Positions 27,482 to 32,716 of a stretch of 32,716 bases of DNA are shown in pieces (position 1 is the stretch's first letter; each line of letters opens with the position of its first letter). Below the pieces are notes generated by a model that had not been told where the DNA came from, made no database searches, and was given only the letters and a program-made list of their open reading frames with translations. A program made the position numbers and the translations under genes. Source of the stretch: Myxococcaceae bacterium (lineage in GTDB: Bacteria; Myxococcota_A; Polyangia; Polyangiales; Ga0077539). The stretch spans positions 1-32,716 of the forward strand of contig SCUS01000179.1 in NCBI GenBank assembly GCA_004297725.1, in the 5' to 3' direction.

Positions 27482-29530
27482 TCACTCCCGCCGCAGCGCC
27501 ACGATGGGGTCGAGCCTCGCGGCCGAGCGCGCCGGGAAGAACCCGAAGATCACCCCGATGCCTCCCGAGACGGCCATCGAGAGCGCCGCGATGTCGGGCC
27601 GAAACCCCACGCTGAACTCCGTCAGCCGCCCCACCAGCAGGCTCGCCACGATGCCGACGCCGATGCCCGCCACGCCGCCGATCACCGCCAGCGTCGTCGC
27701 CTCGATCAGGAACTGCGCGAGGATGTCCCGCCCCCGCGCCCCGATCGCGAGGCGGATGCCGATCTCCCGGGTGCGCTCGGTCACCGAGACCAGCATGATG
27801 TTCATGACCCCGATGCCGCCCACCAGCAGCGAGATCGAGGCGACCACCATCAAGAGCGCCGACACGATCGCCGTCTGCTCGTTGAAGGCGCTGGTGAGGT
27901 CGGACAGGTTGCTCACGCCGAAGTTGTCCTCGGCGCCAGGACGGATGCGATGCCGCTGGCGCAGCAGCAGGGTGATCGAGTCCTGCGCCCGGCGCAGCAC
28001 GTCGGGGCCGCGCGCGGTCACCATGATGGAGTTCACCTGGTTGTTGGGCATCCGGGTGATGCCCGCGCGAAACGAGCTGATCGGCATGACCACCGTGTCG
28101 TCGTTGTCCTGCCCGAAGCCCGACTGACCCTTGCGGGCCAGCACCGCCACCACGGTGCACGGCATCTGCCCGACGCGGATCTCGCTCCCGATCGGGTCGG
28201 TGCCGCCGAAGAGCCCCTGGCGCACCGTCTCGCCGATGGCGCACGCCGGGGCCCGGGAGCGCACCTCCTCGTCGGTCCAGAGCGCGCCGAGCGAGGCGGA
28301 CCAGCTACGGACGGTGAAGAAGCCCGCGGTGGTCCCGGTGACGCGCGTCGAGACGTTGCGCTCCCCGGCGACCACCTGCGCGCCCGACGCCACCGTCGCC
28401 GCCACCGTCGCCACCGTCGGAACCTCCCGCGCGATCGCCTCCGCGTCCTCGTCCGTCAGCGACACCGCCGTGCCCTGCGCCGAGCGCACGCCCCCCGTGC
28501 GCATGCCCGCGGGCATCACCACCAGGAGGTTCACCCCCAGCGTGGTCATCTGCGCCTGCATCTTCTCCTGCGCCCCCACGCCCAGGGCGTTGGTGGTCAC
28601 CACCGCCGCGATGCCGATGAGGATCCCCAGCGCCGTCAGCGACGCCCTCAGCCTGGCGCGCACCAGCGAGCGCAGTGCCAGGCGAAACGCCATCAGCCAG
28701 TTGAGCCCTCCCCCCGCGGCGCTCTCCACCGGCACGCGCGCGGTGATCTCCGCCCCCGAGGCGTCGACCCTCCACGGCTCGGCGCCCGCCGGGGCCTGGG
28801 CGCGCCTCGGCTCGGCCACCAGCTCGTCGGACAGGATGAGCCCGTCCTTCACCGTCACGATGCGCGAGGCGCAGCGGGCCACGTCGGACTCGTGCGTGAC
28901 CATCACGATGGTCAACGCCCGCTCCCGGTTGAGCCACTGGAGCATCGCCAGCACCTCGTCCGTCGTGCGCGAGTCGAGGTTGCCCGTGGGCTCGTCGGCG
29001 AGCAGCACCTCGGGCTCGGTCACCAGCGCCCGGGCGATGGCGACGCGCTGCTGCTGTCCGCCGGAGAGCTGCGACGGGGTGTTGGCGAGGCGGTCGCCGA
29101 GGCCCACGAGCTGGAGCGAGCGCATGGCCCGCTCGTGGCGCTCCTCGCTGGAGATGCCGAGGTAGACCAGGGGCATCTCGACGTTCTCCATCGCCGAGGT
29201 GCGGGGCAGCAGGTTGAAGCCCTGGAAGATGAACCCGATGAGCTCACTGCGGACCATCGCCCGCTGGTCGGCGTCGAGCACCGACACGTCGTGACCCGCG
29301 AGCAGGTACGAGCCCGCCGTCGGCCGGTCGAGGCAGCCGATGATGTTCATGAGCGTGCTCTTGCCCGACCCGGAGGCCCCGATGATGGCCACGAACTGCC
29401 CCCTCGGGACATCGAGCGACACGCCCCCCAGCGCCAGCACCGAGACCTCCCCGGAGTCGTACTGCTTCTCGATGCCCTGCAGCGAGAGCACCGGCCCCTC
29501 CGCGGCCGCCGCCTCCTCGGTCGCCGCCAT
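27482..29530 (-). CDS. macB: MacB-type ABC transporter, fused ATPase and permease
   Basis: 682 residues from the ATG at 29530, slightly longer than MacB of enterics. The N-terminal ATPase has Walker A GASGSGKST (51-59), Q-loop FIFQGFNLLPR, signature LSGGQQQR (155-162), Walker B VLLADE (175-180) and His213. An Ala/Pro/Glu linker follows; then TM1 (about 285-310, ALGILIGIAAVV), a large periplasmic domain, and three C-terminal helices in the FtsX-like fold ending ARLDPIVALRRE. With MacA and an outer-membrane TolC partner, such pumps export macrolides, peptides, siderophores or lipoproteins. The start overlaps the macA stop by one base (TGATG), so the two are translationally coupled. No outer-membrane channel gene is in the window. 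Confidence 0.95.
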   Translation of the reverse strand: MAATEEAAAAEGPVLSLQGIEKQYDSGEVSVLALGGVSLDVPRGQFVAIIGASGSGKSTLMNIIGCLDRPTAGSYLLAGHDVSVLDADQRAMVRSELIGFIFQGFNLLPRTSAMENVEMPLVYLGISSEERHERAMRSLQLVGLGDRLANTPSQLSGGQQQRVAIARALVTEPEVLLADEPTGNLDSRTTDEVLAMLQWLNRERALTIVMVTHESDVARCASRIVTVKDGLILSDELVAEPRRAQAPAGAEPWRVDASGAEITARVPVESAAGGGLNWLMAFRLALRSLVRARLRASLTALGILIGIAAVVTTNALGVGAQEKMQAQMTTLGVNLLVVMPAGMRTGGVRSAQGTAVSLTDEDAEAIAREVPTVATVAATVASGAQVVAGERNVSTRVTGTTAGFFTVRSWSASLGALWTDEEVRSRAPACAIGETVRQGLFGGTDPIGSEIRVGQMPCTVVAVLARKGQSGFGQDNDDTVVMPISSFRAGITRMPNNQVNSIMVTARGPDVLRRAQDSITLLLRQRHRIRPGAEDNFGVSNLSDLTSAFNEQTAIVSALLMVVASISLLVGGIGVMNIMLVSVTERTREIGIRLAIGARGRDILAQFLIEATTLAVIGGVAGIGVGIVASLLVGRLTEFSVGFRPDIAALSMAVSGGIGVIFGFFPARSAARLDPIVALRRE

Positions 29531-30888
29531 CAGAACACCCTCGGAGGCCGCGGTCCCCGGGTGGTGGAAGCGCCCGCCGCGCTCGGGGCGCCGGTGGCGT
29601 CGGTCTCGTCGACCACCACCAGAGCCCCCTCGCTCAGCTCGGCGGCCGTCACCTCGGTGTAGATCCCGTCGGTGAGCCCCACCCTCACGGGCACCCGCAC
29701 CGCGCTCGTGCCTCGCAGCACGTACACCCCGCCGCGCTCGCCCGCTCCCGCGCGCGCCCCACGACCGCCCCCTCGGCCCGAGGCGACCCCGCCGTCGCCC
29801 CACTCCCTGGCCCCGGACCCTGCGTCGGCTCCTGCGACCGCGCTCGGGCGGTAGCGCAGCGCGGCGTTGGGCACGCGCAGCACGCCGGGGTGGTGCGAGG
29901 TGACGGCGGTGACCGTCGCGGTCATCCCAGGGCGCAGCCGCGACTGCGGGTTGGCGACGTCGATCACGGCCTGGTAGGTGACCACGCCGCTGGTGGTCGT
30001 GGGCGTGATGCGAAGCTCCCGCACCGTCCCCCGAAACTCGTCGCGGGGGAAGGCGTCGACCCGCGCGGAGGCCTCCATCCCCTCGGTGAGCTTGCCGATG
30101 TTGGCCTCGTCCACGTTGGCGATGACCCTCATCTGCGTGAGGTCGTTGACGATGATGAAGAGCGTCGGGGTCTGGAGGCTCGCCGCCACGGTCTGCCCCG
30201 GGTCGACCGAGCGCGTCGCCACGATGCCGTCGATGGGGGCCAGGATGCGGGTGTACGTGAGGTTGGTGCGCGCCACCTCCAGGGTCGCGGTGGCCTGCTG
30301 GATCTGGGCGCTCGCCACCCCGACGGTCGCCCGAGACGCGTCCCGGGTGGCCTGCGCGGCGTCGACGTCGGCCTGGGCGTTGAGCCCCTGGGCACGCAGC
30401 GCCGTGGCGCGCTCGAGGTTGCGCTCGGCCAGGGTGAGGTCGGCGCGGCGCTGCACCAGCACCGCCCGGGCGGAGGCGAGGGAGGCCCGCGCCTGCGCCT
30501 CCTGGGCGCGGTAGGGGGTGGGGTCGAGCTCGGCGAGCAGGTCGCCCTGGCGCACCCGGCTGTTGAAGTCGACGGCGACCCGGGTGACCCGGCCGCTGAT
30601 CTGGGCGCCGACCTGCACCTCCAGCACCGGGCGCACCGTACCGGTCGCGCGCACCGTCTCGGTGAGGTCGCCTCGGGTGATCGGCGCCGTGAGGTAGCGG
30701 GGCACGGCGGTGGCGGCCTTGCGACGCACCGTCACCACCGCGACGCCTGCGGCCACGGCCACGAGGGCGATCACGGCGAGGATCCACCACGGGCGGCGCT
30801 TCGCGCGCAGGCGCCCCAGCGAGGCGCTGCGGGCAGGGCTCTGGGGCGCGGAGGGGATCGGAGCGGGGGTGACCATCGCCCAGAACAT
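29530..30888 (-). CDS. macA: MacA-type periplasmic adaptor (membrane fusion protein)
   Basis: 452 residues. A single transmembrane anchor (about residues 33-53) follows a Pro/Ser-rich, Arg-bearing N-terminus. The lipoyl/biotinyl-like half motifs VGAQISGRVTRVAVDFNSRV and ILAPIDGIVATRSVDPGQTV flank an alpha-helical hairpin (about 110-190, heptad-like, Ala/Gln/Arg-rich), and then come beta-barrel and membrane-proximal domains (VIANVDEANIGKL, GMTATVTAV). This is the MacA/HlyD layout that links MacB to an outer-membrane channel. A Gly/Ala/Arg-rich insert near residues 350-385 (SGAREWGDGG, GRGGGRGARAG) is unusual. The start may be 30888 or the in-frame ATG at 30876. It is divergent from the phosphopantetheinyl transferase, with 94 bases between. 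Confidence 0.92.
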   Translation of the reverse strand: MFWAMVTPAPIPSAPQSPARSASLGRLRAKRRPWWILAVIALVAVAAGVAVVTVRRKAATAVPRYLTAPITRGDLTETVRATGTVRPVLEVQVGAQISGRVTRVAVDFNSRVRQGDLLAELDPTPYRAQEAQARASLASARAVLVQRRADLTLAERNLERATALRAQGLNAQADVDAAQATRDASRATVGVASAQIQQATATLEVARTNLTYTRILAPIDGIVATRSVDPGQTVAASLQTPTLFIIVNDLTQMRVIANVDEANIGKLTEGMEASARVDAFPRDEFRGTVRELRITPTTTSGVVTYQAVIDVANPQSRLRPGMTATVTAVTSHHPGVLRVPNAALRYRPSAVAGADAGSGAREWGDGGVASGRGGGRGARAGAGERGGVYVLRGTSAVRVPVRVGLTDGIYTEVTAAELSEGALVVVDETDATGAPSAAGASTTRGPRPPRVF

Positions 30889-30982
30889 AGTCGCCGCTGC
30901 GGCGGATGGCCGACGAGAGTCTCGGCCCTCGCGACGAATCGGAGCCCCGCGGACGACGCTCCGCTATACCCCGTCGACGCCG

Positions 30983-31750
30983 ATGTCCGACGACGCTGCA
31001 CCGCTGCTCGCGCTGCCCTCCGACGAGGCCCACCTGTGGCTTCTCGACCCGGCGGCCTGGGACATCCCCGCCCTCTCCGCCCGGCTGCGCACCTGGCTGA
31101 GCCCCGACGAGGCCGCGCGGATGGACCGCTACCTCTTCCTCCGCCACCGCCACGAGTACCTCGCGACGCGCGCCCTCTGCCGGGCGGTGCTCTCCCGCTA
31201 CGCTCCGGTCGACCCTGCGGCGTGGCGCTTTCGGGCGAACCGCTGGGGCCGCCCGGAGGTGGACTCCCCGGAGACGCCGTGGCTGCGCTTCAACCTCTCC
31301 AACGCCGAAGGGATGCTGGCCTGCCTGGTCGCTCGGGAGCGCGAGGTGGGCGTGGACGTGGAGGACACCGCGCGCGAGGTCGACGTGCTCTCGACCGCTT
31401 CGCACGTCTTCGCCCCCTCGGAGATCGCCGCCCTGCGCCGCCAGCGCCCCGACGCGCACCGGGCGCGCTTCTTCCACTACTGGACCTTGAAGGAGTCCTA
31501 CATCAAGGCCCGGGGGATGGGCCTCGCGCTCCCCCTCGACCGCTTCGCCTTCGAGCTCGACGAGGGCGACGGCGAGGCGCGCATCGTCATCGACCCATCC
31601 CTTGGCGACGAGTCCGAGGCGTGGCAGTTCGCCCGGCTGCGCCCGAGCCCTCGGCACCAGGTGGCCGTGGCGCTGCGCCGCGGGGCGGAGCCCGACCTGC
31701 GCGTGGTGCTGAGGGAGGCCTCCGGGCTGCTCGATCAGGCCTTGCGGTAG
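30983..31750 (+). CDS. 4'-phosphopantetheinyl transferase (Sfp type)
   Basis: 255 residues, the Sfp/Gsp length rather than the short AcpS form. The signatures are present: RFNLSNAEG, GVDVED (residues 123-128, with magnesium-binding acids), FAPSEIAALRR, and FHYWTLKESYIKARGMGLALP with Trp167, Lys170, Glu171 and Lys175. The enzyme transfers the phosphopantetheine arm from CoA to carrier domains of fatty-acid, polyketide or nonribosomal peptide synthases. No carrier-domain gene lies in the window, so it probably serves synthases elsewhere. The ATG at 30983 gives the family N-terminus. It overlaps the small convergent gene at 31735 by 16 bases. Confidence 0.95.
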   Translation: MSDDAAPLLALPSDEAHLWLLDPAAWDIPALSARLRTWLSPDEAARMDRYLFLRHRHEYLATRALCRAVLSRYAPVDPAAWRFRANRWGRPEVDSPETPWLRFNLSNAEGMLACLVAREREVGVDVEDTAREVDVLSTASHVFAPSEIAALRRQRPDAHRARFFHYWTLKESYIKARGMGLALPLDRFAFELDEGDGEARIVIDPSLGDESEAWQFARLRPSPRHQVAVALRRGAEPDLRVVLREASGLLDQALR

Positions 31751-31962
31751 TAGATCAGCCCGTTGCGACGGAGGGCGCTCACCCTCCCGCTCACCATCAA
31801 CAGGGTCAGGAAGAGGATGGCGTCGGGCTCATGGCCGCCGATCTCCTCAACGATCTGTCGTGAGGAGAATTCCTGATAGGGATATTCATTCAACAAGGCG
31901 AGTACACGGGCGCTGTACTCTGCCCTCCGCCCCCGCGGACGACAGCTTCTTCGAACCGCCAT
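31735..31962 (-). CDS. Small winged-helix-like DNA-binding protein (75 aa)
   Basis: 75 residues with a good AGAGGG ribosome-binding site before the ATG at 31962. The N-terminus is Arg-rich (MAVRRSCRPRGRRAEYS). The rest has the rhythm of a winged helix: a first helix (ARVLALLNEYP), FSSRQIVEEIG as helix 2, a turn, then ILFLTLLMVSGRVSALRRNGLIYYRKA as recognition helix and wing. The codons are notably AT-richer than in neighbours (ATT, TAT, AGA), which hints at foreign origin. The 3' end overlaps the phosphopantetheinyl transferase gene. DNA binding is inferred from the pattern only. Confidence 0.55.
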   Translation of the reverse strand: MAVRRSCRPRGRRAEYSARVLALLNEYPYQEFSSRQIVEEIGGHEPDAILFLTLLMVSGRVSALRRNGLIYYRKA

Positions 31963-32034
31963 GGATTCCCTCTCTGTGGAGTGTGGTTTGTGGCTTCAAA
32001 GCCCGCGCTGAGCCTAACCACTCTCATCAGGGTG

Positions 32035-32406
32035 TCACCGGCCGCGGTCGCGAGGGAGCATCGAGACGCTGTACTTCTCCGAGCGGCTCGTCACGAGGCT
32101 GCGGGCCACCTCGCGCCGGTCGGCCGCGGCCAGCAGGGCCAGGAGCTGCGCCTCGGTCACCACGTCTTCCTCTCCCTCCGACTCGGGCCACGCGGGGGTG
32201 TCCGCGAAGGGCGCCGCGCCCGCCACGGCCATCAGCTCCGAGGCCTCCTGGAGGAGCTGCCGGTGCGCCTCGCGGAGCATCGGCACCAGGGGCTTTCCCT
32301 CGTCGATGTGTCGATGCAGCGCGGCCCGCACCCTCGGTGACTGCATCGCCAGCGCGTCCATGATCACCGGAACGGACACCCGCCGCGGTCCCTCTTCGTG
32401 GTCCAT
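32035..32406 (-). CDS. Hypothetical protein, 123 aa
   Basis: No family recognised. The ATG at 32406 has GGTGGAG upstream. The sequence is helical and charged: a first part (VSVPVIMDALAMQSPRVRAAL, then HRHIDEGKPLVPMLREAHRQ), an acidic linker (WPESEGEEDVVTEAQ), and a last helix with an Arg-rich tail (LLALLAAADRREVARSL). No signal peptide or membrane segment. It is on the same strand as the L,D-transpeptidase (49 bases upstream) and the small winged-helix protein (72 bases downstream). Confidence 0.6.
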   Translation of the reverse strand: MDHEEGPRRVSVPVIMDALAMQSPRVRAALHRHIDEGKPLVPMLREAHRQLLQEASELMAVAGAAPFADTPAWPESEGEEDVVTEAQLLALLAAADRREVARSLVTSRSEKYSVSMLPRDRGR

Positions 32407-32455
32407 CCCACTCCACCTGCGTCCGGCGGGTGCGGCGTCAACTGCCGCAGGGCCT

Positions 32456-32716
32456 TCAGTGCTGAGGGATGCGAAGGGGGCCGCCGCGCACCCCGAGGGC
32501 CTGGTCGTCGTAGTGGACGTAGACCCGGGTGCCGGGGTGCTGCGCGTCGGCGTAGGCGCCGCTCCAGCCCGAGGGGACGTGCGGCTCGGTCCAGTGGTAG
32601 AACCAGCGCGCGTCGGGGGGGCTCATGTTGACGCAGCCGTGCGAGCGCATCGCGCCGAAGCCGTTGTGCCAGAAGGCCCCGTGCAGCGCGAAGGAGCCCT
32701 CGAAGTACATCACCCA
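32456..32716 (-). CDS. L,D-transpeptidase (YkuD domain), C-terminal part (start outside window)
   Basis: Only the last 86 residues are visible; the frame is open through the right edge, so the start is not in the window. The catalytic YkuD motif is complete: HGAFWHNGFG, then MRSHGCVNMSPPDARWFYHW, with the His and the nucleophilic Cys in SHGCVN. The end (GTRVYVHYDDQALG) is typical. These enzymes make 3-3 peptidoglycan cross-links or attach proteins to the wall through an acyl-enzyme on the Cys; myxobacterial members are often lipoproteins or secreted. The missing N-terminus would show which. Confidence 0.93.
   Translation of the reverse strand, partial: WVMYFEGSFALHGAFWHNGFGAMRSHGCVNMSPPDARWFYHWTEPHVPSGWSGAYADAQHPGTRVYVHYDDQALGVRGGPLRIPQH

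Noticed and set aside
27482..31657. A minus-strand open frame of about 1390 codons
   Set aside because: Only the part from 29530 down is macB; the upstream part is an antisense shadow of macA and the phosphopantetheinyl transferase, with no family match.

Overview
The window is very GC-rich (about 70 % or more by eye) and gene-dense, with little space between genes. It looks like the chromosome of a myxobacterium, probably of the Sandaracinus/Polyangiales kind. The evidence is a large secreted protein ending in a MYXO-CTERM-type tail (Cys motif, hydrophobic helix, Arg cluster), many lipoproteins with an Asp/Val/Ala/Pro-rich linker straight after the export signal, and cysteine-rich extracellular modules typical of that group. 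No rRNA, tRNA, CRISPR array, insertion sequence or prophage was found. The taxonomic placement is inference.

Layout. 1-6.5 kb: the end of a biotin-dependent carboxyltransferase, a cyclophilin, a large exported protein of unknown function, two unknown genes, a zinc-finger membrane protein and a small secreted protein. 6.5-9.8 kb, minus strand: a DUF2202 lipoprotein, a carotenoid-isomerase/phytoene-desaturase-like FAD oxidoreductase and a pirin. 9.8-13.4 kb, plus strand: an alpha/beta-hydrolase lipoprotein, an adenosine deaminase and a phenylacetate-CoA-ligase-like adenylating enzyme. 13.4-16.5 kb, minus strand: the MYXO-CTERM protein with eight Cys-rich modules. 16.8-20.7 kb, plus strand: a GNAT acetyltransferase, an exported FKBP isomerase, a glycerophosphodiesterase lipoprotein and a kelch-repeat lipoprotein.

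20.7-26 kb is the accessory-looking part. A dispersed repeat occurs twice in direct orientation (20920-21043 and 25775-25861), and each copy starts next to a gene with an internal deletion. Before copy 1 is a fragment of a DUF482-type acyltransferase. Before copy 2 is a saccharopine-dehydrogenase-like reductase that has lost its middle. Between the copies lie an M19-dipeptidase-like lipoprotein, a TetR regulator and a lipidated metallo-beta-lactamase-fold hydrolase. The TetR gene and the hydrolase promoter region carry matching GTTAGC-N4-GCTAAC palindromes, which predicts a self-contained regulon: TetR, then hydrolase, then reductase (now broken).

26-31.7 kb: a cytochrome P450, then a MacA/MacB-type tripartite efflux pair (no outer-membrane TolC gene in view) divergent from a Sfp-type phosphopantetheinyl transferase. 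The right end holds a small winged-helix-like protein, an unknown 123-residue protein and the C-terminal part of an L,D-transpeptidase that runs off the edge.

The most notable features are the TetR palindrome set, the repeat pair beside two deleted genes, and the shared minisatellite-encoded Asp/Val-rich tethers on at least five exported proteins.
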